A stretch of 64,000 bases of DNA, taken from Chrysemys picta bellii (lineage: Eukaryota > Chordata > Testudines > Emydidae). The notes under the pieces are model-generated. The model searched no databases. It saw only the letters and a list, made by a program, of their open reading frames with translations, and had not been told where the DNA came from. Both the position numbers and the translations under genes were made by a program. Positions 31,801 to 44,329 of this stretch are shown here, piece after piece (positions within the stretch are counted from its first letter, which is position 1; every line of letters starts with the position of its first letter). The DNA lies in the NCBI RefSeq assembly GCF_011386835.1, contig NC_088809.1, positions 3,667,001-3,731,000 on the forward strand, given 5' to 3'.

Positions 31801-34800
31801 TTAGCCTCTTTGGGCACGATGACCAGCTATGTATACTGCAAATTTTGTATACTTTCAAACTAAATTTTCATTTTTATTTCAACGGTTTCAATTCAGCTAA
31901 ACATTGTCTATTTGCTGAATCAGGAACTACATAAATAAATGCCTTAGAAATGAAAGGTGATCAATAGCAAGCCAGTAGAACTTCTGGAATAATTTGGAAG
32001 AATTCAAGTCCAATTTGTTTCTTCTAATTTCAGATATGATTTAAAAAAATAATATTCAGTTGCAAAATCTGGATTCTTTAATGCACCTACCCATGTAAAC
32101 TGATAAATGGTACAAATAAACACAATTTGTTGTTAGAATCTCAAAACATATACTGCACACATGGAAGGGTTTGTTCCTGCCTCCATGCCATAGGCCATAT
32201 CGTGCCATGAATTTTCAAGCAAAACTTTTTAGCCAGGCTGAATTCTGCTTAAAATTTGGTTGTCTGATATAGCCTCATGTGATGAACTCATACTGAGTAA
32301 ATTGGGAGGTTTGGTTGTGAATGAGGGCAATTATTGCTCATTATTTATACAGAAAAAAATTTAAGCAAACTTGAATCTTAACTGGAAAGTCAGTATTGAG
32401 CCTTATTACAATCCAGGCAAGTGTTTGCTTGGGGCTATGCTCTTTTGGAGGCCCCACATCCCATGGAAACACTCCCATCCACAGGATAGTTATCTCTTTC
32501 TATTTCCAGCTGCAAAATCAGTGGGAGAGTAAATATCTTTCTGACAAGACCTCCCTAACTTCACCTCCAGTGGCAGGACTGGAGGTGGAAGCAGTTAATT
32601 GGCTTTCTTTATGAAGTGTAAGGTCCTGAAATCATAAGGCCAGCCTTACAGCCAATTGTAGGAGGAATTTTTGAGCAGTGACCCTGGGATGAGGGTTCAC
32701 AAAGGAATTATTTTCTATAATTTGGAGAACTTGCATTTACAGTGTATTGAATTTGAGAAAATCATTTTAAGGCCCTGATTCAGGAAAGCATCCCTATTCA
32801 GGACATCAGTTAAGCAGATGTTTAAAACCCATTGAAGTTAATGGGAGTTAAGCACATGTGTAAAATTAACCACATACTTAATCGCTATCTTAACTAAGGA
32901 TGAAGTTAAGCACATGTTTAAGTACTTTATCTGGGCTTAAAGAAATACAGGGTGTTTTTTTAAAAAGGTCACAGAATAATCTATGGAATGCACTTATATA
33001 CATTTTGAATATGCAGGTCAATATTTCAATAGGTATTGTGATATTGAATCATATATAATGTTGCACTGCAGAGCAGAAGAAAAGAATACCAATGCTAAAG
33101 TTTGGAACAGAAATGAGCACATGTCGCCAAGTAGCAGAATCAATTTGATATCTGATAGTGGAATCATTCGAAAGTTTGAGAATATCTCAAATAGTCTGAG
33201 AACTGTTCAGCAGCACAAACTACCTGAGCATCATAAGGCATCACAGCATATTGAGACAACTGTAACAGGACAAATATGTTCATCCAAAGCACAATGGCCA
33301 GTTATATCCAGCACCACATCAAGAAGTCTACAGGATCATAGTCCAGCATATAAATTTAATATTCATAATATCCAGCATAATTTTCAACAAAATAAAGTTA
33401 ATGAAAAACAATTTGATCATGTTCCAGAAGACAAAATGATTCAGGTAAAATTCTGGGGAGTAGGTAGGGGAAGAAATTACAGGCCTCAGGACATTTCCCG
33501 AGAAAATAATAAGGGGACAGATGCCTGTTGGGGGAGGGAAAGTTGTTTGAGGGAAGATGAAGCCACCATGAATTCTAGCTTTGGGAGGCCTCCATTAATT
33601 CAACTTTGGGAAGCCTTGGAATTAAGATTTTCATATTAAAGTAACCTAAAATTTCCAAACATTCGTAAACAATTACCACTATGCCCTATGAGCACACACA
33701 CACCTTGGTCAGCCTCCTGCTCAGAGTCCTGGCCTTTTCTTAGATATGTTCCAGGAAATTTTGGTGAAATGTTGGCAGCAACATTTTTGAATTGTGTTAA
33801 AGGAAGATATGCCCTCACTTTAATGTAATTTATTGAAATAATTTTTACTAGTGAAATAAAATTATGCTTCTTCAAGTCATATGTTGTGAGGAATGCAATA
33901 TAGTGATATATAGTGGTTCTTATTCTTCAGCTATTTGTTGAATGGTAAAGAGTTGCTCTGCTTTTACTAAAACTGGCTTTGTCTCCTAGTTTCTGTAGTT
34001 GAAGTTATTTTCTGTAAGGAGAACAAATATATCTCTTTATGAGTATTGTACTCTAGTTTACTGTTCTTATGCATTTACAAAACCTTTTTCAAATCTGTTG
34101 GCATACTTCATAGCAGTTTCTCCTCCCTTGGTGTTCACACCTCAACTGCTAACAAAGCACCTCACTCTCCCTGATTGAACTAACCTCGTTATCTCCATAC
34201 TGATTTAGACCTGCCTCTGGAGATTTCCATTACTTGCATCTGAAGAAGTGAGGTTCTTACCCACGAAAGCTTATGCTCCCAATACTTCTGTTAGTCTTAA
34301 AGGTGCCACAGGACCCTCTGTTGCTTTTTACAGATTCAGACTAACACGGCTACCCCTCTGATACTTCATAGCTCTTGTTAATGCAGCTTGTTAATAGAAA
34401 TAGAAATTCTGACTGATTTTAATCTATTCTTCTGTTCTTTAAACCTCTATTTACATTTGGTGCATCCCTCACTCTTGCATTTCTTTTGTAATTTGCTAAA
34501 TGCAATTTCCCTGTCAAAAATAGCACAAATTTAGACTAAGCAAAGTTTCCATTGCTTATGTTTTTAACAAAAATCCCATCGTACCTAAAGATATATCTTT
34601 CTTTTTCTCTGTACCCCCATGCCATGCCCAGTTCACAAATGAATGATAATTATCTATTTGGTCAATGTTGACTCACAAGATAGTACAGTATAAATCAGAA
34701 ACAAAATAGCTGTTCATTATTTATTAGATTTATTTGTGTATGTTTTAGACAACTGCTAGTCATGACTTTGTTTCTATCTGCTACTCAGTATGAAATAGGC

Positions 34801-37800
34801 GGCACAAATTTGTGTGTTTCAAGCATGTTTATATTATTTCTTTGTCTTGCCAGCAATTGTTTTCCACTTGGCTGGACTCAAATCAGTGGTCTGGTGCATA
34901 TCCATGGGATTTTGTCAAGTCCTACTTATTCTCTCCAATTAGTGCAGATTTTGGGACTTGTGTTCTGACGTCATTTAGACACGTTAGAAAGTCCAATTCC
35001 TAAATAAAATCTTCATTTTATGAAATGCCTTTTGCATGGGTGTGGGTGTGAAGGAGGGTTGTGTGACCATTGTTTTGAATAGGGGTATTTATTTATTTGA
35101 ACCGAAACAGTAGTCTATTGTGTGATTTTTGTGATATCATAAAACAAGTTATATTGGACAGTGGTTTATTGGTGTTTTAGTAATCTAAATAAATTAAATA
35201 ATGTGTTCATTTTAAATACTGGATAATTAACATAAGAACAATATGTAACTATCTATCTGACTTTAAAGACTGTAAAGGTCTCTATTTAACTTGAGTTCTC
35301 ATCTTTCCCTGAAAGAAAGTTCCAGCATATCAATTAAAACTCAAAGAAAAAGACAATTCTCTGCGAATTATAAGTGCAGTCATTGAAAGTATGAAGCATT
35401 GGAGCCAGTATACTTATAAAACTGCACTATTATTTGAAGTGTTAGGTATGTATAGTAGTTTATGCTATAGTTGAAAATATTGGTGGGTCAGTCCCAAAAA
35501 GACAATGCAGTTTTTACTATAGAGCAACAATAGTCAAAATATTTAAAGAACCAGTTCTCAAATTTTGATTAATATTTGACCCATTTTCCTTTTAATATTG
35601 ACATGAGCCTCCAATTAATTTCATATCCGGACAATTTTCCATATATCAAAGATGACCAAAATATGAGCATGGCAAAATGAAAAGTATCACCCTACAATAT
35701 TTAAACTCTCCCCATCTTAATATTTCTACTATTGTCTTGATTTCTGTTATATTTTCTAGCCAAGGTTCAAGGGCAGTATAAAATGAATTGTGCTAATTTA
35801 ATCAGTGGCTTAGGCTGATAGGTGTGGAGTTTCCAGGGGATGAAAACTCTACTCAGGATTTGGTAGCATTGTGCAAAGCAGCCACAACTCCACTTAAAAG
35901 GTGGCTACAAAGGTAAAGGTATAGAGGACAGCACATCATCAAAAGTGAGCTGGCTGAAAAGGGGAGATGGCCACGGTGGCTAGAGAGTCTGCTGATATAG
36001 CTCTCGGAAGAAGTTCCTTTTGGTAGAATTCTCATGGGATGTGATACAAATTAAAATTGCCTCTCTCATTTGAAGGAACCCTTACACACAGCAGAGGTGA
36101 AAACACTACATGAATCCCAAAGGGATGAATTTCCCTCCAGCAGCAATGGGTTTAGCTGACACAAGAAAGTCCTCTTTACATCTCTCTGTGGCTGATTTGA
36201 TTAACTGTGCCCACTATCTAAAATTGGTCCATACTTAGAAAACTGATGAAGAATTTTATTGGTGAGGCTTGGAACTTTGTCTGTAACATCTGAACTCTTT
36301 GATAAAAGGATGAACACAACCTAAATTCTTCATATACCGAGAGACTAATCCACACTATATAAAAAGCCATCACAATATCAGTTAAGAGTGTAGTAGCAGA
36401 CTTTCTTTCTATTTTTCAGGATTATTACATTTTTCATAGAATTAAAATAATTAAAGCTTGAGACATTATTGAAGCTAAGAAACAGAAAGAAAATTTGCAA
36501 TGAAAAATCCAGCTAGCAAGGGTACTAGAGTTCTGCAACAACTTTTTAATAGAATTAACTTGGGAATCAGTCAAAACCTGGAGTTCTTCTGAATTTGAAT
36601 TATTTTTACAACCTATTTCACTTTTCACTTTTATTGACGTTTCCTAAAAATAGAATTTGACAAAGGAAGCTGGAGATGACCAATTGTTTTAAGAGTTGGG
36701 GTGGCTGGGGATACCAAATGTAACATGAACTCATGGACTCTTTTACATTGGAAATGTTGGTTACAAATTTTAATGGTTTAAAATTGATTTGCATATATGA
36801 GTAAGTACAGCTTTAAGAAAAACTGGATCTCTCATGCACCAGTACCTAGGGAGCTAATCAGTTTATAATCATGCTTATGAAAAGTACAGTTTTTCACCTA
36901 CTTCACAGAGACAAAATATGTGAATTTACTATTAGTGTGCCATATATAGCCCTTAATTTGCAGTAGAATTCCCACTGATGTCAGTGGAAACTGTGCTAGT
37001 TAGAAGACTGACATCAGTATGTTGCTTAGTATTTTTGTCTATTTAATATTAATGTCACGTAATATTTGTAGATCACAGGCTTTAATAGTGCTCTCATGTT
37101 TACTTCTTGACATATTGTTTAGGCACACTTGATTCTGCAGTCACACCTGGAGCATATGGAGCAAAAAGTTTTGTCTTGAGAGATGGAAAGGAGAGTCTGC
37201 CATGTGTATTTTATGAAATTGTAAGTATTTTCTATGTTTATACAGAATATACTATACGTGGTGCAGTTAGGAGGTTAATAACATGTATTCTGTTAACACT
37301 AACTTCTAATGTATAAAATAAAGTTAAAAGCTGTATTGTTCACTTTCCATACAAAGTGAACAAACTGCTTATTGGGTCTGTGGCAGTAAATACAGTTGCA
37401 GTTCAGGCAAGCCCAAACCCGTTTTGCCAAAACTTGTTGAGAAATGTTTATGCAAGTGTCTTGGGGCTTTCTCAGATCAAATTAAATTTTAGAAGAGTTT
37501 GTTTAGGTTGTGGAAAGCTGGATTGGGATTTTGGAGGGAAACAACTATAAAGCAGAGAAGTTATGGGGCAAAGTTCACTCTTTTTCAAGGTGTACTCTGC
37601 ATATTTTTATTTGTAGTTTACACACACCAACCCCTTGGTTCTACTGAGCTTTTGCAGTCCTCTAGAAAAGGTGTACCTGTTTGGATTGCATGAGCATGCC
37701 TTCATAGCACTGACCATTCAGAAATTAGGCTATAAAAGGGCCATGCAGTTCTGGGCTTGCATAATTGCCTTTTATCTATGGCTAGCTGCAGATGTAGGAA

Positions 37801-38546
37801 AATCCTGTTTGTACCCAGGGGAGTTTTATGTATATAATTTGGCCAAAGTTCAATTCTTCTCACAAAGGACATATAGCAGGAAGTTTTCTGTTACCTCAGT
37901 TTGTTGATTAATTTTTTTAAGGTAATTTGTGCATACTTCAGGGTAGACTTGGGCCAAAGTTTTTGTGGGTCTTTTGTCAGTGAAAACCCAGTATCTCCCA
38001 TTTCTGTTCACTGTTAAGACATCTTTTCATCTAGCTTCGTGGTACTTAGCAACTTCCCTCAGAACATACTATTTTCCGCAGCTCCCTTCTTGTAATGGAA
38101 TCACTTTTCCTAAGAGTTGTAGGGATAGCAATTGACAAAAGAAGAAGTTCTTGTGGTGTAGCTCCTGTGCAGTCATGCTGCCAGAGAGGGTGAAGAACTG
38201 CAAGGGACTTTAGAGCTGACATAGCCCACAAACATTACCTAGCCTCCAGGAATCCCCTACTAATACTATTATTCTTCAGACATTTTGAAGAGCTTAGTTC
38301 ATGTCAGAAAAGAGAATTAATTTTAACCTTTTGATTATTATGCTTTTGAAATAGGATCGGGAGCTTCCAAGACTAATTAGAGGTCGAGTTCACAGGTGCA
38401 TGGGAAACTATGACACAAAAAGGAACATCTTCAAGTGTGTGTCTGTAAGACCTGCAACTGTTGTAGAACAAAGAACTTTCCAAGAATTTGTTAAAACTTC
38501 AGATGTCGAGATGAGAGAATGTGTGAAAACAATGAATGAAGTTTAA
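28808..38546 (+). CDS. SPATA22: SPATA22 meiotic recombination factor, complete, 8 exons
   Basis: SPATA22 partners MEIOB and RPA on single-stranded DNA in meiotic prophase and is needed for double-strand-break repair and fertility. Coding exons: 28808-28850, 29297-29425, 31078-31138, 31335-31430, 33072-33444, 35316-35445, 37123-37220 and 38355-38546. They join in phase to 373 aa (human 363). The N-terminus MKRNLSDSSSRSTAG, then CLPVPLFNQKKR and QPLTSNPLK match human closely. The middle is divergent and polar, likely disordered (WNRNEHMS; HNFQQNKVNEKQ; VPEDKMIQ). The C-terminal OB-like, MEIOB-binding half is conserved: SLRIISAVIESMK, LDSAVTPGAYG, LPCVFYEI, ELPRLIRGRVHRC, FKCVSVRPA. For the 31335 exon I chose the donor at 31430 (TTTTGAG|gttggt) because only it keeps phase with 33072. 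Introns carry repeats. Identity is firm; small exons 3 and 4 rest on weaker similarity. Confidence 0.95.
30100..31030. repeat. GC-rich unclassified repeat block in a SPATA22 intron
   Basis: GC-richer than its surroundings, with ggccgggtgaaacattttat near its left end and short false ORFs on both strands. The segment ttacttcctgaccccaaat resembles the 3' region of CR1-type LINEs as I know it. It is probably a truncated retroelement. It ends about 50 bp before the 31078 exon. Confidence 0.45.
32770..32945. repeat. Old palindromic repeat with central 'taatgggagt'
   Basis: Shows ccctgattcaggaaagcatc, cccattgaagttaatgggag and ttaagcacatgtttaagtac. It is similar to 53334-53436. It lies in a SPATA22 intron just before the large exon at 33072. 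Confidence 0.5.
34210..34365 (-). repeat. SINE/Penelope-like repeat copy, minus
   Basis: The near-complete family member reads, on +, cctgcctctggagatttcca through ttgcatctgaagaagtgagg, acccacgaaagcttatgctc and ttagtcttaaaggtgccaca to actaacacggctacccctct. It is the reverse complement of the copies at 1366 and 17522. It lies in a SPATA22 intron. Confidence 0.8.
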
Positions 38547-38709
38547 AGTAATGTTTATTTAAGCAATAATTTAAAGTTGAGATCACACTCCTGTTGATCA
38601 ATAAGCATAAAGGCTGCTCATCTTGAGCATTTACAAAAGCTCATATTAAAAGTATTCTTTTATTAAATCCTTGAAAGCACAATTATAGTATGTGTTATGT
38701 AAAAATTAA

Positions 38710-38715
38710 AATAAA
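38710..38715 (+). promoter_or_regulatory. SPATA22: AATAAA polyadenylation signal, candidate for SPATA22
   Basis: The hexamer is 164 bp after the SPATA22 stop, followed by a T/G-rich run (ggtttgtttctacc; tttctttgtttactgtg). Position and context fit a short 3' UTR. Confidence 0.6.
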
Positions 38716-38819
38716 ATAGTTCCGGTTTGTTTCTACCATTATATTTCTTTGTTTACTGTGCTAGATTTTTTGTTGGGTGTGGTTTGTTAGATTTTACTGA
38801 AGGAATATGGATTAAAATA

Positions 38820-39022
38820 CAGGCAGTCCTCGGACTTACGACACAACTGGTTCCTTACAATTGTGTTGTAAGTCGGAACTTGGAACCGCAATCTACTCCA
38901 TTGCGGGACCGAGCATCGTAAACTCGAAACCTATAGTCGTAAGTCGAATCGGGGTGTCCATACAGAAGCGTCGTAAATGCAGTTCTTCGTAACTTGAACG
39001 TCATAAAGTCGAGGACTGCCTG
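38820..39022. mobile_element. Tc1/mariner (Tigger-like) MITE
   Basis: Ends caggcagtcctcggactta and aaagtcgaggactgcctg are inverted repeats flanked by TA (38818-38819 and 39023-39024), the target of Tc1/mariner elements. The interior has further internal symmetry (acttacgac, gtcgtaagtcg). No transposase. Confidence 0.85.
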
Positions 39023-40014
39023 TATTACATTTTGGTTACAAATACATGAATTTATACAGACTCAACTTTTAGCTAAACTCATGTACCCTTAATGTAAACA
39101 ATGAATAGATTTCGCAGTGTTATCATGGAAAGTGGAGGGAGCATCCCATTCATAGCACAGTTTCCCACCCCTTTTGTCTAACATTGAGGGTACAGCGGTA
39201 TGGCCCATAGAAGGCTGAACTGGGAGATGTCCATCCCCCCTTCCACCAACCCCCCAGACAATCCATTGAAGAGTTAATAATTTAGCCTTAGCTCTTTAAG
39301 GGGAAAGGAGTAGGGGAGAATCACGGGGAGCTGGAGAGAGTGCAGAAGTATAGGGCCTCTCCATAGATGGTCTTAGCTTGTAAAGGATCTCAAAATGTCT
39401 GAGGGTGTAGGGCTGAATACACTGCCCACTCTGAGGGGAACCTGTTCACCCAAATGATCTACAGGAGCCTCAGACCATTTTCGTCCCCTTGGGCCTTGCC
39501 TGCTGGTTTCTCCATGAGAGGAGGCAATCTAGTCTCATGTCAGAAATTTACTGAGAATTAAATTAAATTAATTTTCTTGAATTCTGAATTATATGGTCAT
39601 TAAGTGTAAGTAACTGGAGCAAAATAAGGTACTAATTCCATCATTAACCTAAATGGCTTAGAAAAATCAGATAATCAATTCTAAGTGAATTTATTGTTGC
39701 TTTTTAGTACGATTGTTCCAAGAAATTATTTTGAGAAACTAAGTACTTTTATTTCAAAATATTAACCATATATTTCATCTAAAGAATAAATGTTTTTTAA
39801 AAAATGATTTTCATTGCTGATAAACATAAATTATATGTAGAGCCATATTCTGACTGGCTAGGCTGCAGCTGCAGAAGTTGCCTTTCTTTTTCTGGCTCTG
39901 CCAAAACCCATGTAGAAGTTCTTCTACAGGCTGACGTAACAGGCACTGTCGAGCTGTTCTGGGATGAAGCCTATCTTAGGTATTTATCTGGTCCCCATTA
40001 CTGAAGTATCCAAT

Positions 40015-40215
40015 TGCCTCAATCTTTAATGTATTCTAACATCCATGTGAAATAGGGAAGTACTATTATCCCTATTTTACAGATGGGAACTGAGGCACAC
40101 AGTAACAGTAAGTGAATTACCCAAAGCCACACAAGAGGTGGGAGAAAGGGTAGGGAACTGAACCTGCTTCTCCCAAGTCCCAGGATAGCAGCCTACTACT
40201 AACTGGATCATTCTT
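40015..40215 (-). repeat. MIR SINE
   Basis: Reads tattatccctattttacag, atgggaactgaggcacacag, gtgaattacccaaagccaca and cccaagtcccaggatagcag, the reverse complement of the MIR core and 3' part. Edges approximate. Confidence 0.8.
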
Positions 40216-41130
40216 TGGACAAGCCAGGGATCACAAATTATATGTTTATATGCCTATGCTCCTATACACAGACACTTATATAGATTATTCCTATTTGTTG
40301 CCATTTCCTTATCCCCTCAGTCTCTTCCCTTAAAGTAACTGCTGTGCATCTTATCTGACTGCAACTGTAAAACAAAAGCAAAATCAGGAAAATAGTGAAC
40401 AATGTGAATTATTTTATTATACAGTGTTGTCAATTGTAAATTTCACATTTAAAATAATTGAAATATTTTATTCAACAAGTCAAATACGGAAAACAGTTAA
40501 TATTCTAAAAAGGAGGCAGCTAGTCAACGCAGAAACACAGTAATGGAAAATACAGCTTTTAGTTACACTTAAAAAATTATATATTTAGAATAAAACTTGA
40601 ACCTGATCCAGTAAATTTTCTGGGTTTTTTTTAACAAGAAAACTATTATACACAATATAACTCACAGACAGTCCTCATTAAAAAAATGATTTATCAGTGT
40701 TAGCAAATGTATTGGTAGTAATTCCCCCTATTTAAGTTCCAGAGGAGCTTCTGCAATATATGCTTTGCTTACTCTGGTTTGAGTCAGTTACAGTATGATC
40801 TCTACCCAGAGTTATAAATTGGCTCTGAACATGGACCTTTTACATGGCAATTCTGTCTACCCCATTTTAGATTTCATCAGTCTCCATTAAGTTTTCGTTA
40901 TTTCCTTTCAATGTTTAAAATTATATAAAGGACGTTCAATATGGAAGCATTAGTTTCGCTCTTTCTTAGAAAGTGGAGGATACTGTGGAAAAAACTTGAG
41001 TTTTTAACTTGATTGTTTGTTCAAAACACTGAAAATAAATTTTCAATACGTTGTTTGGTATAGCAATATTGTAAATTTTAAGACCCCTACTGAGAAAATA
41101 GGTGAAAGTTATAAAGGAATTTCAAACTAT

Positions 41131-41262
41131 GCGTCCGATCCTGCAAACATTTACGTAACTTTATTCACATGTGTAATCCTACTGATTTCAATGGGATTAC
41201 TGATGGGCACAATTCTGCACATGAGTAAAGTTATGTTTATAAGTGGTGACAGGATTGGGCCC
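41131..41262. repeat. Old palindromic 'gatcctgcaaac' repeat
   Basis: ccgatcctgcaaac near the left faces gacaggattgggc at the right. The centre is ctgatttcaatgggattact. It makes a 102-aa chance ORF on + that I do not call. Confidence 0.55.
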
Positions 41263-42198
41263 TCTGTGTCTACTAGATATATTATGGGTATTAATAGAAA
41301 TCTAAAATTATTTTACTTTTGGTAACCAATTAAATCTTTGCAAAAATGTTTTCTAATTTACACTAACAAATCACTTTTTCTAGTGAAACATTAAGTGAAC
41401 AATCGTAAACATTACACAAAACAGAGAAAAACCCACAGAATACAATTTTTACACATTGTATAACATTTTCAGTGGTTTATGAGAATTTTTTTATATATTG
41501 ATCCTGTCTTGTATAATTGTTCTATTGTAAAGGCACAGGTTGGTTAGGAAAGAAAAGCCTGCATCTCTCTCTTTACTTTGTGGTTATGGGTTTTTTATCT
41601 GTTTATTTTCTCACTTTTTACCTTCTGAATTTTATATGAAGCTTTCCAATCTATTCCAGCAATTTATGAAATGAGCATAAGACACTACTAAAAATGCTAC
41701 ATGCTACATACAGAGAAGACTGAAGTCTATTCTGCCTTTAGGAGAGCAGAGGAAATTCCTTCAGCCTCATTTTTGTTAAATATTTAGAAGATTTCATTCC
41801 TTAGTTCTCTATGACAAAAACCATAGAGCTCTCTCTATTTACTTTATTCAGCTTTGAAATATGCATTTTAAAACATTAATAATGTAATTGAATTATATTA
41901 TAAATGTATGTGCATAATTTGCTCTTTCGAGCTCATGATTATGTAACAACAGTCAGCTACTTTAAAAAATAATGTAATGCTTAATTAAGTTGAGTTTAGA
42001 AGGCTTCACAATGTAAACAAGATTGTATAATACTTTGATACATATTGGAATAAAGTAAAGTGATTGTTCTATCAGTTCTCATTTTCTTATACTTCCTCAA
42101 CATTTCTTTATCTGTCCCTTCACGCACATTTTTCAGAAAAGAAGAAAATCAGGAATAACCATTACCCAGGCTTCAGTAAATAACCAAGAAAAATAGAG

Positions 42199-42406
42199 AG
42201 ACAAGGTGGGGGAGGTAATATCTTTTGTTGGACCAGTTTTTGTTGGTGAGAGAGACAAGCTTTTGAGCTTACATAGAGCTCTTCTTTAGCTCTTCTTCCA
42301 AAGCTCTGTGTAATCTTGAAAGCTTATCTTTCTTACCAACAGAAGGTTAATAAAAGGTATTTCCTCACCCACCTTGTCTTTAATATCCTGGGACCAAATG
42401 GCTACA
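42199..42406. mobile_element. Fold-back copy of the 'gacaaggtgggtgaggtaat' repeat
   Basis: The left arm begins agacaaggtgggggaggtaa (42199) and the right arm, inverted, ends cctcacccaccttgtct (42379). The arms stay similar for about 80 bp (ttggtgagagagacaagctt against its inverse near 42.32 kb), with a short spacer around 42290. The tail aatatcctgggaccaaatgg and ctacaacagcactgcatac completes the minus-strand copy. It has the same head-to-head form as 17508-17767 but is more diverged. Confidence 0.75.
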
Positions 42407-43637
42407 ACAGCACTGCATACAACTAACAAAGATGATAGATTTGATCAGTTGGTTCACAGGACAAAATAAAAAGCAGAAAAGTAAGGTTCAGTATTAAAAT
42501 ATAATCAAGAGGTTCAGTTCTTTACTAGTAAATATTAAAAATAAATAACATCCTCATGACCTAAGTACTGGATAGGAATTTTACTGTAATTTTGAAGGAG
42601 AAATATGACAATGGAGTAATATTAGAACCCAATCATTCTTTTGTTTAAGGCATGTGGTGCATTTGTTTGAGTCCTTGGTGGTAATGAAACCAAAAATGCC
42701 ATTGCTGGAACTATACTTCATAAATTTCACACACAAAAATACCCATCAGATGTGACATTTTTCTAGTCATCATTACATTGGATGATATTGAGTCAAAGTC
42801 TGCCACACATACTCACAGTCTTTACCTTACAGGCTTATAAAACCCCCAAAACTATACATAATTATATACAATTCCATGCAAAATCATAATCTAAGAACTA
42901 TGGTAAAACAAATGCACTTCTCCTCTTAATATACTTTTCTCCTTTTTAAGCTATTTTAGTATTGGGCCTTTTGAAAAGGTTAGATTTCTTTAGCAAAAAG
43001 TTATCTAAAATGTATAGCAATCACGGTGGAGGCTATACTTCCCAATTGTTAGACCAGTACTAAAACATGTGCCTACAAAGTACAATATTCAGGCACACTC
43101 CTAACATGCATTGATTAAAAATAAACAAACAAAAGCACTCTTTCTTGCATACATCTTTTTTCATAGGTAAGCTTCATTTTAGGCTCTGGTTACTAGTAGG
43201 CTTTTCCCACTAATAGTAACTATAACAAAATATCATTATCAGATTTAAAATTATTGGGTTCATAAAAGTTCTGACATTTAATAACATATAAAAGAGAATT
43301 GAGGCTTTTAACAGATTTACTGTTTTGAGACATAAAAGAAACTGTTTGGGAGGTAGACAGATGTTTTGAGGATAAACAGATTTTTTGACTAAGGCATTAA
43401 GCCATTATAAGTTTAGAGCAGCATAAAGGCTGCTAATTCGTCTTATTTCAATTCCAGAGTGTTAGCTTCTCATGCTTACGGAAGACTATCAGTGCACTTT
43501 TGGTCTCTGTGATTCTGACCCTCTATCTCCCTCTCTCTCTTTTTTTTTTTTTTAGCCATACAGCTAAAAGGAAGTGCTATAATACTTTCTGCCCATTGAT
43601 TAACCGGAATGTTTTGCTGTTAAATACTAATCAAATA

Positions 43638-43864
43638 CTATAAAATAGTAGGTATTGGAGTTGGAGATATGTACTCTTTTGGTGCATATTTTGCAAAGAA
43701 TGGTAAAAAGACAGATAACATGACTCCAACAATTGCCAACATGTACCCCCATCCAATCTGGCAGTCTCCTGCATTGTATATGCTTGAATTCTCACAGAAT
43801 TTCTTCACTGTAGCAGAGGTGAGGCCGAAAGGATAAACCAAAAGTCCAGACGCCATGATGAATA
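43638..43864 (-). CDS. LHFPL-family tetraspan protein, last coding exon
   Basis: The minus-strand exon has an acceptor (a T-rich tract then ctag at 43868-43865), two bases that complete a split codon, then 74 codons and a stop. It encodes a transmembrane segment with ASGLLVYPFGLTS, a Cys-containing loop (KKFCENSSIYNAGDCQIGWGY) and a last helix (MLAIVGVMLSVFLPFFAKYA), then a short cytoplasmic tail. YP-G...V...C....Y..G.C.IGW.Y is the pattern of the third/fourth helices of LHFPL (lipoma HMGIC fusion partner-like) proteins, which are about 200-230 aa. Which member it is (for example TMEM211/LHFPL7-like) I cannot say. Upstream exons should lie at higher coordinates; none was recognised up to 64 kb, so a long intron is implied. 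Intact in itself. Confidence 0.75.
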
Positions 43865-44329
43865 CTAGAAAAAAAAAGAGAGCAATTTTTAATAAACATT
43901 GAATTCCCTTGAAAAATATTTCTTAGTTCCATGGGCAAATCTTGATTCAGTTCAGGTCAAAGGCAAAATTTCCATTGACTTCAAAAAGCCTATGATTTGT
44001 CTCAGATTTTTTGGGATAGATTTTGTGACACAGTAGCATGTATGCAGATGAGCCCAAGGTAGAATGAAAAGGTGGTACAGATAACACATAGCTCAAGCCC
44101 TTTCTTGACATGGCAGCACTGGATTTGCTCCCTGAATTTGTTCATTTTGTTGTTATTGCGGGTTCTTTTTTTACCCCCAGTTTAGGCCTTATTAGACCTC
44201 TGTAGTTGTAGGGAGGAATCATACTGAGAACATCAGGAATGATATATAATGATATATAATTACATGGTGAATGTGTGCAAAGATGTAGATATTTTCAAAT
44301 ATCTCAGGGGCACTCAGTGGTGCAAGTAA

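Larger units (their letters stand above)
39025..43637. other. SPATA22-LHFPL intergenic, repeats only
   Basis: AT-rich sequence after SPATA22. It holds a MIR at about 40.0-40.2 kb, an old palindrome at 41.1 kb and a fold-back repeat at 42.2 kb. The part just left of 43638 should be 3' UTR of the minus-strand LHFPL gene. I see no exon with splice sites. Confidence 0.55.

Noticed and set aside
41017..41325. 102-aa ORF with hydrophobic stretch
   Set aside because: It spans an old palindromic repeat; no splice sites or family pattern.
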